From positions 3,409,262-3,473,261 of the forward strand of contig NC_056418.1 of NCBI RefSeq assembly GCF_905147365.1: a DNA stretch of 64,000 nt, written 5' to 3'. The translations under genes and the position numbers were made by a program. Shown here in pieces: positions 31,764 to 43,008 of this stretch (its first letter is position 1; every line of letters begins with the position of its first letter). Under the pieces are notes generated by a model. That model saw nothing but the letters and a program-made list of their open reading frames with translations. It did not search any database and was not told where the DNA came from. The stretch comes from Aricia agestis (taxonomy: Eukaryota; Arthropoda; Insecta; Lepidoptera; Lycaenidae).

Positions 31764-31885
31764 ACGTGGCGAAAAAAGGAACTAACACTGTCATCATACA
31801 AAAACGCAATTTTTGACAGTTCTCCTTTACCAGCAGCGCCCCTTCCCACCTTCATTTAAAGCCTTGTCGGACCAGCAACGTCTTC
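31764..31885. mobile_element. Half-copy of the 30671 MITE
   Basis: 'tttgacagttctcctttacc' and 'tcatttaaagccttgtcgga' match the 30671-30838 family on one arm only. Confidence 0.6.
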
Positions 31886-32085
31886 TGTCAAATTCTGTGG
31901 TCAAAGTTAAGGTTAAAGTCAAATTAGTCTTAACTACAACCATAACTTTTACCATAACTTTAACTTTAACAACGCCTTTGGTGCAACCCGACCTTAGTGA
32001 TATTAAAAGTGATTTAAAAATGGTTAATATGGTTGAGTGAATGAGTTTAATTGGAATTATAATTAATTTGTTAATCAATTAAACT

Positions 32086-32155
32086 AGAATTCCGTTACGC
32101 CAAAATTCGTTCAGCGGGCGGGAGCCGTATATTTTTCTGGGATAAAAATCTTATA
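32086..32155 (+). mobile_element. Tail family 1, 5' fragment
   Basis: 'ccgttacgccaaaattcgtt' to 'ctgggataaaaa', cut just before the 32183 palindrome. Confidence 0.65.
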
Positions 32156-32182
32156 TCTTTAAACGAGCAATTCTTGTATAAG

Positions 32183-32443
32183 TATACAGGGTGTAACAAA
32201 AATAAGTGATAATACTTTAGGGTGTGTACGTGTTCCTTGTAGAGAGTTCACTGTGAGAGTAGCAGCGCTGAAAGATCAAAAAAAAATTCAGTTTTGTATG
32301 GGGAAACTCGTGACGCCCGAGCGTCATACAAAAGCGAAAAAAAATGTTGGTCTTTCAGCGCTGCTACTTTCACAGTGAACTCTCTACAAGGAACATGTAC
32401 ACACCTTAAAGTATTATCACTTATTTTTGTTATACACTGTATA
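32183..32443. mobile_element. 261-bp palindromic MITE ('tacagggtgtaac')
   Basis: The arms run from 'tatacagggtgtaacaaaaa' and pair with the right arm ending 'tttttgttatacactgtata'; inner 'agagagttcactgtgagagt' and 'ctttcacagtgaactctcta' also pair. The loop includes 'gatggggaaactcgtgacg'-like sequence at about 32300. Fragments recur near 27452 and 49155. Confidence 0.78.
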
Positions 32444-32749
32444 TATAATAGGAATCTCGGAATCGGCTCCAACGATTATCATGAAATTTAATATATAAAG
32501 GGGGTTTCGCGGGCGATAAATCGATCTAGCTAGGAATCATTTTTAGAAAATGTCTTTTTTTCGTGTTTTATCGATAATCGATAAACAGAAAAATATGACT
32601 CGTCCTGACATCTATTGGCGAATAATAATACTATTATGTGAGCAACTAATTGCTTTAACGACACAACAACAGCTAAAGCTATTCCAGTGGACGGCGTTGT
32701 TAAGCAACACGAATTCAATGAGTGTTTGCTATACCGAGCAAAGCTCGGT

Positions 32750-32905
32750 CATTCAGGTACTACTTTTTATACTGGAAAAATTTACGATTCCTATGTCCTT
32801 TCCCGAGATTCATTTCCATACCAAACAGCAAAATCGGTTTAGCGGTTTGGGCGTGAAGAGGTAACAGACAGAACACATTCGCATTTTTAATATTAGTGTT
32901 GGATT
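32750..32905 (+). mobile_element. Tail family 1, truncated and diverged
   Basis: 'ctatgtcctttcccgagatt', 'agcggtttgggcgtgaagag' and 'tttttaatattagtgttgga'. Confidence 0.75.
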
Positions 32906-33232
32906 ATGAATGTTAAAGAATGAATGTATGTCACTAAAGTATTTTTAACTTGACTGTCGTAATTGCATATCTTTAGAAGTTATCTTAATACAGGTTGATT
33001 CTGAAAATTGGATCGGATGTAATAACGCAACTGCCTCGTACTACACGCACGTTGAAACTCCGCATGTAACTACGGACAAATAAAACTGAGTTAATTAAAA
33101 ACAATTGTGTAATGAAATTACTTTTATACTTCCCTTTGTTGTGCTCGTTTATAAAACGTCATTGATGGAATGCTGATGTGAAACAGAAAAACCTATTGTT
33201 CGAAATTATGTTAGTTACGAGTATGCGGCGGC
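32906..33232. other. No gene seen
   Basis: AT-rich, no repeat boundary recognised. Confidence 0.4.
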
Positions 33233-33446
33233 GGTTGTCTGACAAGTAAAATGATCCATGCGTCGGATGGGCATGTAAAAAGTCCGTCCTGCGCCTGATC
33301 TCTCGCCGGTCGTGTCGGTCTGCCGTTACTGGGTTATGAGAGTAAAGGAATAGAGAGTGCTCTTGTATAGTGCGCACTGGCCTGGTTTCAATGCAACCGG
33401 CCACCATCACCGAAACCGGTGAGGGAGCTATTATTATTATTATTAG
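33233..33446 (+). mobile_element. SINE-B, 5'-truncated
   Basis: 'ttgtctgacaagtaaaatga', 'gcctgatctctcgccggtcg' and 'ccaccatcaccgaaaccggt' followed by a (TTA)n tail at 33432-33446. The tRNA-derived head is missing. Confidence 0.82.
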
Positions 33447-33549
33447 TTATGCGGCGTAAAAATATTTTTATTTAAGTAATATTTATTTTATTATTTTAAA
33501 ATCACGTTAGCTAGACAGCGTGCATCCATACAAATATTACAAATTTTGC

Positions 33550-33730
33550 ATTTAGTGTGTCTTGCTATCTGTCTGTCTGTTACCTCTTCTCACCAAAACT
33601 GCTGCTCCGATTTTGGTGAACTTTGGTCTAGAGATACTTTAAGTCCCAAGAATGGACAAAATATACTTTTTATAAAAAAAAATATGGTTCTTGCACGATA
33701 AAATAATTATTGCGCAACGGAGTTACGGGT
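33550..33730 (-). mobile_element. Tail family 1 copy, diverged
   Basis: 'ctgtctgtctgttacctctt' at the left and 'ttgcgcaacggagttacggg' at the right. Confidence 0.72.
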
Positions 33731-33782
33731 GGATCGGGTATATGTAAACTTGTTGCAATTAAAATACACTTGTTTTATTTAA

Positions 33783-34022
33783 TAACGAGCTTTTGCCCGC
33801 GGCTTCGCTCGCGTTAAGGAGTATTATTATATACAAACTTTCATCCCCTATTTGAACCCCTTGGGGTTAGAATTTATCAAAATCCTTTCTTCACCGATGC
33901 CTACGTTATAACATCTACCTGCATGCCAAATTTCAGCCCGATCCGTCCAGTGGTTTGGGCTGTGCGTTGATAGATCACTATATGTCAATGAGTCAGTCAC
34001 CTTTGAGTTTTATATATATAGA
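33783..34022 (+). mobile_element. Tail family 2, near-consensus
   Basis: Complete from 'taacgagcttttgcccgcgg' to 'acctttgagttttatatata'. Confidence 0.88.
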
Positions 34023-34424
34023 TAATTATAATTTTAAGTCTGGGTTTTGATGATATTGATTACAGTATTCTAAAGCGTATACGTGAAAAAGAATAATAAA
34101 ATATACGAGTTATTCAAAACTTTAAGATAAATCATATTAGGAGCATTAAATAATAAGAGTATATTTTATCAACTCGAAACTTCTTAGAGCAGCAGCAAAG
34201 TGCAAAGTTAGTGAATTTAATCATAATTTTATCTTTAAATATTCAATGATGGCTGAAATGAACCAAGTTTTTATTACTTTTATAGAAGGAGATGGAGATC
34301 CTTAAAATATTAACATTAATTGAGATAAAGAGGACAACTAATTTGAGATTCCGAGTGAAATAGGCCTAAAACGTGCTTTTTAAATTAGTTCAAAGGATTC
34401 CCTTTAACATATTATGAAATAACC
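34023..34424. other. No gene seen
   Basis: AT-rich DNA, no repeat ends. Confidence 0.4.
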
Positions 34425-35075
34425 CAAGAGCCAGCGACAGCCAGACTTTCATCATCTTAAAGTAGCTAAAAGTTTTCCTGTATGTGACAGCAATATCTGA
34501 AACTATGGAGTTTCGGCCGTGGTTACGAGGTGTCCAGTTCTGAAGGTCTATCCAACCTTCGATAAAGTATAACTCAAATTTTTATCTTATTTTCTTTGCA
34601 ATAATTGCAGGAATCTCGTCTCCAGTGCCGGACACTTTAGGCAGTTACTTCCCAATGCCAGACTTCCCTAAAGTTTACATTTTGGTCAGGTAGACCTTCA
34701 AATAGGATACCTCCTAAAGTAACCGCGACCGAAACTCCATTGGTTCTAGTCGTTCTTACCTCTATAGGGGTCACATACAGGAAAACATATATATAAAACT
34801 CAAAGGTGACTGACTGACTGATTGACATAGTGATCTATCAACGCAGAGCCCAAACCACTGGACGGATCGGGCTGAAATTTGGCATGCAGGTAGATGTTAT
34901 GACGTAAGCATCCGCTAAGATAGGATTTTGATAAATTCCAATCCCAAGGGGTTCAAATAGGGGATAAAAGTTTGTATATAATAATACTTCTTAACGCGAG
35001 CGAAGCCGCAGGCAACAGCTCAACTTTTATAAAATGACATAAGTCTGGCTATCGCTGGATCTTGGATTAAAAGGA
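34425..35075. mobile_element. MITE ('agagccagcgacag' family) with a LINE tail inside
   Basis: Left end 'ccaagagccagcgacagcca' mirrors right end 'tggctatcgctggatcttgg'. Internal 'ggaatctcgtctccagtgcc' and 'ggatacctcctaaagtaacc' occur in the 7462-8340 relative. Tail family 2 is inserted at 34786-35023. Confidence 0.72.
34786..35023 (-). mobile_element. Tail family 2 copy inside the MITE
   Basis: 'aaaactcaaaggtgactgac' to 'aacgcgagcgaagccgcagg'. In the 8.2 kb relative the surrounding sequence runs on without this insert. Confidence 0.85.
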
Positions 35076-35999
35076 AAGCCGCCAATTTGTATTCCCTTCA
35101 TATTGTATCTTCCTCATAACGTATGTAAATAAACGAGAATATTAAAACGTTTTTAATTTATGGAAATTTCAGGTGTTTATTATGAGTTTCTAAGAACGTT
35201 TCATGCATTTTGTGTTGAATGAAAAAGCGAAAATGCCTCGTGAATGTAACTAAATCAACACAGAACTACTTTTCATATTATTTCCTATTCATTTTATTGT
35301 TCATTCTTTTTCCTCTAACAAAAACAATAAAAGAACAGCAAGAAATGGAAAAGGCGTAAGCGACAAAATGGTTTCCATCGCGTAATTTAAAAACCATAAA
35401 TATATTTCATATAATCTATAGGCAAATTTTAGTGTATGCTTGAACCCATCTATGTACTTTTGATCACTCTCTCTCTACTCTGTTGGCAAAATTAGAATCC
35501 CTAATTTTTTAAGAGGTCTTGTTGATTAATTATTCTGTGTTATAAAAGTTGACCAATTGTGGCTATGGATAATTTAAAGATAAAGACATGATGAATACTG
35601 ACAATAAACTTTCATTTCTTAGCTTTAGTAATTGCTAAGAAAAATCGATATCGCTGCAGCCAAATTATCAAGGCGTCCGCGTCACCTTAACGCTGGATGC
35701 GTCGTAAATTCTCTACTACGTTATCTGCGAAATATGTTGAGTCTCTCTCTCTCTCCCCTAAATAAATCAAAGTAACCCTCTGGGGTGTCAATGGCGTTAG
35801 GGCTTATGATTTGAGTGGTCCAAATGAAAATAATATTTCAAAGACGTTGAAAGAAATAAAAAAAGATTTTCGTAACTTCATTTGTCATCAATGGGAATAT
35901 TACTTACAGGATTCATACATTTTTTCTGTGTAAAACAATAGTATGTTAGTTTTACCTCAGGACTTAAAATATATTTATTATATTTCTATTTCAATATTC
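35076..35999. other. No gene seen
   Basis: AT-rich; a short (TC)n run at about 35744-35756 and a GC-richer patch at 35660-35730 with no frame. Confidence 0.4.
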
Positions 36000-36101
36000 G
36001 TACCAAATGACATTAAAATCGGTTCAGTAGCTTAGGCGTGAAGAGTAACAAACAGACAAACAAACAGATACATTTCCGCATAAATAACACAAGCACGGAT
36101 G
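36000..36101 (+). mobile_element. Tail family 1, 3' fragment
   Basis: 'attaaaatcggttcagtagc' and 'gcgtgaagagtaacaaacag'. Confidence 0.65.
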
Positions 36102-36185
36102 TTTTTGGGTGTTTTAAGCCGAAACGCGAGAAATAACGTTTACGGCAAAACAACATTTGGCGAGTCATATAGTATTTTTTTATAA

Positions 36186-36239
36186 CGTCATCTTTATTCA
36201 TAAAATGGTAACTTTATTTAGTCATCTTTATTCATAAAA
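36186..36239 (+). repeat. 35-bp tandem duplication
   Basis: 'gtcatctttattcataaaa' at 36186-36204 and 36221-36239, immediately before a SINE-A. Confidence 0.75.
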
Positions 36240-36250
36240 CTGTAATTTAT

Positions 36251-36548
36251 ACGTGGGAGAGCCATGCTTCGGCACGAATGGGCCGGCTCGACCGGATAAA
36301 TACCACGTTCTCACAGAAAACCGGCGTGAAACAGCGCTTGCGCTGTGTTTCGCCGAGTGAGTGAGTTTACCGGAGGCCAATCCCCTAACTCCTACCCTAT
36401 TCCCTTCCCTACCCTCAACTATTCCCTCTTAAAAGGTCGGCAACGCACTTGCAGCTCTTCTGATGCTGCAAGTGTCCATGGGCGATGGAAGTTGCTTTCC
36501 ATCAGGTGACCCGTTTGCTCGTTTGCCCCCTTATTTCATAAAAAAAAA
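36251..36548 (+). mobile_element. SINE-A in sense orientation
   Basis: Starts 'acgtgggagagccatgcttc', then the 'cagcgcttgcgctg' hairpin, a short C-rich run, the LINE-like 3' module and poly-A at 36540-36548. Confidence 0.88.
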
Positions 36549-36574
36549 TCACAGAATATCCTCTATAATATATT

Positions 36575-36645
36575 ATTATTGTATACTCCATCTGTCAAAT
36601 AAGTTGTAACTAGCCTGAATCAGTGGCGAAACAGGCTCATAATAT
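36575..36645. mobile_element. End fragment of the 63058 MITE family
   Basis: 'ctccatctgtcaaataagtt' and 'cagtggcgaaacaggctc' resemble the right half of 63058-63197. Confidence 0.45.
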
Positions 36646-36649
36646 ATAC

Positions 36650-37005
36650 TAATATTATAAAGCTAAAGAGTTTTTTGTTTTTTTGAACGTGTTTATCTTA
36701 GAAACTGCTGGTCCGATTTGAAAAATTCTTTTAGTGTTAGATAGCCCATTAATGGAGGAAGGCTATAAAGCTAGGCTATATAAAATCACGCTGCGACCAC
36801 TAGGATAGAAGAAACAGAGGAAAATGTGGTAAAAACGGGGAAAATTATATGAACGTGCTTTTCTCACTAACTACTGAAGCAATTTTTATGTTATTAGGCA
36901 CATATTATATAGAGTTGATCACAAAGACTACGATTTGTGAAAAAATGTACGGTTTCCATGAAATTCCTAATTTACGCGGGTGAAGCCGCGCGGAAAGTCT
37001 AGTAT
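36650..37005 (+). mobile_element. Tail family 4 copy
   Basis: 'atactaatattataaagcta', 'ggtccgatttgaaaaattct', 'gttagatagcccattaatgg' and 'gcgggtgaagccgcgcggaa'. Confidence 0.78.
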
Positions 37006-37284
37006 ATTATATCGTTTTATCTGAAAAAAGTTTGCACATATTACTCAGGGCGCTGGAACCCTCAGCCCTAATTAATATAGTTTATTAGCGTAAATAATGT
37101 AACATCTGTTGGCAACAAGCAAACAACTCCAAGAATATTAAACTTTATAGGAGGTAAACATAAGGGCTTGTTCGCACTAAGCGATATTTTCAAGCGTCAT
37201 AATTATGTCGGTAGTTTATAATATTATGTTATACACAACATAGCTGTGTATAATTTAGAAGCCTGTGTAACTTTTATAGATATC

Positions 37285-37445
37285 GTAGAAAGTCTATCTG
37301 TCTTCTTCTTCTTATCTTATCTGTTTATTACGTGTTTTCGCAAACACCGCTCATCCGATTTTTATCAAATTTACTATAAAGAGACATTGAGTGTCAGGAA
37401 AGGACATAAATTAGTATTTATCTCAAAAATGTATGACTACCGTGC
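37285..37445 (-). mobile_element. Diverged LINE tail
   Basis: 'caccgctcatccgattttta' and 'aggaaaggacataaattagt' in reverse-tail order; weak. Confidence 0.45.
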
Positions 37446-37740
37446 GAGAAATGAACAACAGAGTTTGTAGGCAACATAGTACAAAGGTTATATGTTGCCA
37501 CACGTCCTAACGCAAAGTCAATAAGAAGACGCGTAGTTTGAACGCACCCTTATGTTTAGTATTCAGGTAGTGCAAAGGGACTCAAATGTTAACCTTTAAA
37601 AAGGGGCAATGCGTGAAGTTCGGACCCCTTTATTCTGGATGTATATTTGTCAGTAGGATTTAGTCATCTGAATTTGAAATTAGAAGACCCTAATTGCTTG
37701 GGTCTTTAGTTGACTAGAACGGTCAGCCATATTGGCTACG

Positions 37741-37971
37741 TAGTTTTGGTTACTATAGAGTATACTTTATAGTAACCAGGTGCGGTCTGAAGGGGTGGGT
37801 CACGGGTGGGTCACGGGGGACATTTCTAGCTATCCCCTCAACACCACTGCGTCCACTAGACAGCTGTCAACCCAGAACCGTCCGAGGGCGCAGATAAAAA
37901 ATTAGTATAGTGACTAGTGACCCCCCCCCCAAATTTCAGGCTGCGACCGCGCCTGATAGTAACCAAAACTA
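37741..37971. mobile_element. MITE with 'tagttttggttactat' ends
   Basis: Left 'tagttttggttactatagag' mirrors right 'atagtaaccaaaactata'; 'aggtgcggtc' mirrors 'gaccgcgcct'. The left end carries an extra small palindrome (37749-37777). The interior contains 'gggtgggtcacgggtgggtc' and a C run. Confidence 0.68.
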
Positions 37972-38750
37972 TAGATTAGACAAACTAAGAAGTTATGTGC
38001 GAACAAACATAATATATGTTTTATAAATCTTCTCCTTTTTTGAAATTGATTAAAAATATACACTAATAAGGTTGTATGAAGAGGTTTAAATGAACTGAAA
38101 ACTTAAAATTTATGGAGAGAATCAAATGACATACCTTGATACCGCACAACAAACTTGAAATAATAAAAACGCAAATTAGACCCCTTGACTTTTTTCGTAT
38201 TTTGTTAAGTGATTATCCCAATATATTAGACAAGGACAGGATAATATTATAAGTTTTGTAAACTTTATCCACACTTTAGATCTTTACTAGTAGAGCAATA
38301 GTATTTTATTATGTTTCGCTCTTTGTGTACAACGCCTAAGTTTTTGTGTGTATTTTTTAACGATGATAAATACTTAAACCGGCGTTCATACTAACAATAT
38401 TCCATCGCTTCTTTGTGCAGTTAGTGTCAATGTACACAATATACACATATTAATGATCTACAAAGTACCCTATTCTACTTAATTGGTTTCTTTTGATAGC
38501 TTCTTTTTATACGAAATTGTTCGGAAATAATTAAAAGTCACAAAGAAAGTTCTTCTTTGGGGTTCAACATTTGAAGGGTGGAAAAATCAGTAAGTGATTA
38601 AATCGATGCTAAACACATACTTTATGTTTTGTTATAAATTGTAAAGAAATATACATACAATGGTTTTTGAATTTTTCGCGAAAAAAAAAGACAGACGAGG
38701 CTTAAAATTTTGCGTGCAAGATGCACGTAATTCTTATTAATTAAAATCAA
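37972..38750. other. No gene seen
   Basis: AT-rich DNA without recognisable structure. Confidence 0.4.
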
Positions 38751-38811
38751 CTTTTCCCATTTTTGAACGTGTCGGACACAGACTGTCCGACACGTTCAAA
38801 AATGGGAAAAG
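38751..38811. repeat. Perfect 26-bp hairpin, 9-base loop
   Basis: 'cttttcccatttttgaacgt' onward (38751-38776) is the exact reverse complement of 38786-38811. Exact pairing argues for a recent inverted duplication rather than a microRNA precursor, which would normally carry bulges. Confidence 0.85.
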
Positions 38812-39029
38812 TGACATAATAGAAAAAGAAATATTATGAGTTATGCTCTGTGATTTTATAAAAAGAGAGTCAAAACTTGAGCAATTAAATAAAATTTTAT
38901 AAAAAAATATTTTACTTTCAAATTATAGATTTAAAACTAAAGTTTTTGTTAATAATCTCTTGATATCAACGGTTCACGAACTAACCTGCATAAAATGGTA
39001 TAATATGAGTAGGATTGTATTAAATATAA

Positions 39030-39615
39030 TGTTACGTGCTAGGGTTCGAGGATCTGGAGAGAAAGACCTGGTGACTCTCTCTTGAAGACTTTATTAACAC
39101 TAGGTCACACAAGCACACACTAGGTCCAACACTTAGCACTTAGTCCAAACACCAATCACTAGGTCCAATCACTAAGCACTATCACTGTCCTAGGTCGTAG
39201 CCAAGTCGCAGGTTTCACTGGTTCACTCACTATTGATCACTTGTTGTCACTCCGAAATCGCCTTGATGATAGCTCGAAACGAACTTAACTGCCGCGCCGT
39301 CTACCTGCAGCTTTTTATATGGCGAGACGAATTCCCGATACACGTAAACAAGTAAACAAGTGTCGGAACTTTCTAGGAGGCTCGAGCATGTACCACAATA
39401 ATCATAAACAACTAAACACGTAAACAAAATAAACCGGTAAACACGTAAACAAGACACTTCTAGAAAGTTCGAGCACAGTCTATTCGAGTATGTACTAGCG
39501 CACCTAACGCCATCTAGTATTGAGTAGGGGATTTATGTTGCCTGTGTTCCCTCGGTAAGTTTTGCGGGTTTGTCGCTAGATGGCACTACGTGTCCGTATA
39601 CCATGTTCCGTAACA
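39030..39615 (-). mobile_element. Solo LTR of an LTR retrotransposon
   Basis: The minus strand starts TGTTACGG and ends CACGTAACA, so it has TG...CA termini in a short inverted repeat. The direct flanks are ATAA at 39026-39029 and 39616-39619, a 4-bp target duplication typical of many Ty3/gypsy elements. On that strand a TATA-like 'ccatataaaaagc' is followed by 'gttaataaagtcttc', a polyadenylation signal. No second LTR, primer-binding site or gag/pol follows, so internal LTR recombination probably removed the body. Confidence 0.78.
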
Positions 39616-39637
39616 ATAATTATACTATACATATTAT

Positions 39638-39956
39638 ACTAGCTGTCACGGCAAACGTTTCTTTGCCATATAAAGTATTTCACCCATATTATTTTATTGA
39701 AGTGATTTAAATAAGCATGTCACCATGGCAACGTTCATCGCTATCCCGTCGCACAAACAATGGTCGCCGTCAGTCTCGAGTTGTAATAATTTACTATTAT
39801 TTATTTAACAAATGCACTTATTAATATAAAAAATAGCCAGTAGCCGATTCTCAGACCCACTGAATATGCATATAAAATTTGGTTAAAATTAGTAAAGCCG
39901 TTTCGGAGGAGTACGCGGCCTAACATTGTGACACGAGAATTTTATATATAAGATCT
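39638..39956 (+). mobile_element. Tail family 3, complete
   Basis: 'actagctgtcacggcaaacg' to 'cgagaattttatatataaga'. Very close to 62383-62703, including 'ctgaatatgcatataaaatt' and 'ggaggagtacgcggcctaac'. Confidence 0.85.
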
Positions 39957-40224
39957 TATACTCCTCTTAAAGTCGCAATACCAATATAAGTATTTCAACC
40001 ATCAAAATATTCAAGGAAATTTATATGAAAGTCCTCCCAGATCCATCAACCGATGAAGGAGACAGGTGTCTCGCTCAGGAGTGTCACTTCTAATGTTATT
40101 TTTGCAAAATATAAAATATTTTTTTGCCATTCCGCCCATTATTCAAATGTTCCGAGCATTTTCAAGTGTTGCGTTAGTAGATTGAGATGGGAAATCGTGA
40201 GCATTACCGAATTGAAAGAAATAT

Positions 40225-40592
40225 ATTATATTATGTTCCGCACGGCTTCGCCCGCGTAATTTACGAATGTCACGGAAACCGTACATTTTTCCGCAAAAAA
40301 GAAACCTATGTCCTTTCACGTGGTCTTTTCTTCATGTCACGTGCCAAATTGCTCCAGCTGTTTCTTTAGATAATAAACAATTTTAAATAATTTCCACTCG
40401 TTTATTCACATTTTCCTGTATTTCTTCGCTCCTATTAGTCTTAGCATGATAAAATATAGCCTATAGTCTTTCTCGATAAATGGGCTATCTAACACTGAAA
40501 GACGTTTTCAAATCGGACTAGTAGTTCCTAAGATTAACACGTTTAAACAAACAAACAAACTAACAAACTCTTACGCTTTATAATATTATAGT
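40225..40592 (-). mobile_element. Tail family 4 copy
   Basis: 'ccgcacggcttcgcccgcgt' at the left; 'atgggctatctaacactgaa' and 'aaactcttacgctttataat' at the right. Confidence 0.78.
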
Positions 40593-40854
40593 ATCGATTA
40601 TGTCATAATAAAAAATACGTGTGGCACTCGGACACTGCCGCAATAAAACTATTGCATAGCATTTTTTATCAACTTATGCAATTATTATTCGCATACGTCT
40701 AGTCGCACGCACACAAACACCGTGCCGAAGTCTAGCAACGCCGACCGATCGGCACGGTGGTGCGGCGGATGTTAGGTTTTTTCGTTACGGAATTTCTTTA
40801 ATAATACCGATAGCTTAAAAGTTTTTTTAAATTAAAACATTACTTATTATATTA

Positions 40855-41062
40855 CTAGATGACGCCCGCAACTCCGTTGCGCCAAAATTAGTTTATCGCG
40901 CGGGAACGGTACATTTTGCCGGGTTGAGAAGTATCCTTATGTCCTTTCCCGGGACTCAAGGTATGTAAAAACTAAATTTCAGCAAAATCGGTTCAGTGGT
41001 TTGGGTGTGAAGAGGTAACAGATAGACAGACAAACTTTCGCATTTATAATATTAGTATGGAT
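40855..41062 (+). mobile_element. Tail family 1, near-consensus
   Basis: 'actagatgacgcccgcaact' to 'tataatattagtatggatg', ending next to the LINE that starts at about 41080. Confidence 0.87.
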
Positions 41063-42320
41063 GTATGGATATGGATTAGTGTGGATTAATAATCCGTCCT
41101 ATCTCAGTCTTACCTTTCCTCTCTAAAGTTTTAGAACGGTTGATCAGTCACCAGCTTACCAACTTTGTAATTAATAACAATATTCTACGTACCTTTCAGT
41201 CTGGTTTTCGTCGGGGTACAGTACCACTACGGCATTAATAAAAGTCTCTGATGACATTCTTTACGGTATGGACAATAAACTGCTGATCATGCTAGCATTA
41301 TTAGACTTTAGCAATGCATTTAACTCAGTCGACCATGACATTTTGCTGAGTTTGCTAAGGTGTATCAATCTATCACCAGCAGTAGTTTGCTTAATCCGTA
41401 GCTACCCCATTGGTCGACGTCAGAGAGTTAGGTTGGATGATTCTTTTTCTGATTGGGGATATATCTCTGCCGGAGTCCCACAAGGGGGGGTCCTGTCCCC
41501 ACTTTTTTTTGCAATTTTTATTAATTTGATTACGGGCTCCACTTCTTTAATATCTCATTTATATGCTGATGATTTTCAAGTTTACCCATACCTCTCTGTT
41601 CAATCTACCTGGTACTATTACTTATTTTAACAGGGAATTAGAATTGATATATGATTGGAGCAAGCGTCACGGCCTGGTAGTTAATCCTATGAAAACACAG
41701 CTAATTATTATTGGTAGCCCTGGCCTTGTGTCTAGAATTGACTGGAACAGTATGCCTCTCGTACGCTTAAATAATGCTGTTATTCCTTTTAGTAAGTGCG
41801 TAAAAAATTTGGGTGTTTATTTTGATGACACATTATCTTGGTCTCATCACTTAAAAGAAGTTAGTAAAAGGATTTATGCAATCTGGTTCTCTGTCTGTCG
41901 CCTGCGTTACCTTTTACCTATCCCAACCAAGATAAAAATTGCTGAATCTTTATTCCTGTCAATTCTGAACTATGCTGATGCTTGTTTGACCAATATCACC
42001 GAGGATCAATTAAATAAGCTCGAGCGACTTCAGAATCTTGCAATCAGATTTATCTTCGGATTAAAGAAATTCGATCACGTGTCTGAATATCGAAGACGTC
42101 TGAAGTGGTTACCCATACGTTTTCGTCGAGATGCTTGTATCCTGTCGCTTGTGTATTGTATTATATAATATGATCCTAGTCTACCCCTATACCTCAAAGA
42201 CAAATTTTTATTTCGTCAAGCCACTGTAAAGGAGCTAAGATCTGCGTCAAACTATCATCTAGAAATGCCCGTGCATCAAACCAAATACTACGGTTCCTCG
42301 TTTGTTGTAACCGGTGTTAA

Positions 42321-42783
42321 GAGGAGTCCACACCGCCCTTTTTTCCATACAAACGTTGTCCCCTGTTTCCTCCCTGGATAATGCTAGTAGAGTTATAATT
42401 TTTTTCCTGAATATCTACGACCACTAATACGATGTCCCTATGTTTTCTTTTTTTTCATAATTTAATTCTTAAATAAGATATGAACGTTCAAAAACCCAAA
42501 AAAATGGCCAGATTTTCTGCTGTGTTCAAACGTCCAGAAAACAGATTTGGCTAGATTATACAAAAACATAGGAACACAGCTCAAGCCTTTTTTTAATCTT
42601 TAATGAAAAAAGTACTTAAATCGGTTAAGTTTTGGAGAAGGAATCAGGGGACAACGAATCGTTGATTTTCTGGATTTTCTGCAGTTGTCTCTATCGCGTT
42701 CTGCGGTATAGGCTTGAGGTAAGGGAGACAGCTATAGATATTACACGTGCTTTTTTTATTTCTCTAGCCCCTGGTGTATCCTC
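42321..42783. mobile_element. TTAA-flanked MITE inside the LINE coding region
   Basis: TTAA at 42317-42320 and 42784-42787. Ends GAGGAGTCCACACC and (reverse) GAGGATACACC. Removing the insert and one TTAA restores the LINE frame GVK-LWNSLP, which proves the borders. No open frame; piggyBac-type mobilisation inferred from the target. Confidence 0.9.
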
Positions 42784-43008
42784 TTAAGCTCTGGAACTCC
42801 TTGCCTAAGCATTTAAAACTTGCAAAATCGTTAAACTCATTTAAAAATCTGGTCAAATTGCACTACTTAAAAATTTTAAATAATGATTCATGAGTATGTT
42901 TTGAGTTACACTTAAAATTATTATTGGAATGTCCGTGTTGTTCTACGTCGTTATTCCGTATTTATAATATAAATATAGTATTATTTTATAATAAATTTAG
43001 TATTTTAT

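Larger units (their letters stand above)
31408..31996. mobile_element. MITE with 'gggttgcac' ends and AACTTTAA-rich subterminal repeats
   Basis: 'taagggtgggttgcactaac' at the left mirrors 'tggtgcaacccgacctta' at the right. Degenerate 'taactttaac' and 'aactacaa' words fill both subterminal regions. Two other repeat fragments sit inside. Confidence 0.72.

Noticed and set aside
32183..32443. MicroRNA precursor
   Set aside because: The long, nearly uniform arms (about 100 bp) and dispersed fragments at 27452 and 49155 indicate a MITE.
34612..34690. Acceptor-like 'ttgcaataattgcag' followed by an open frame and a donor-like 'cag|gtagac'
   Set aside because: The same sequence occurs in the MITE at 8085-8140 in inverse orientation, so it belongs to a repeat, not an exon.
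39230..39457. 75-codon minus-strand frame
   Set aside because: It lies wholly inside the solo LTR, across its promoter-like region.
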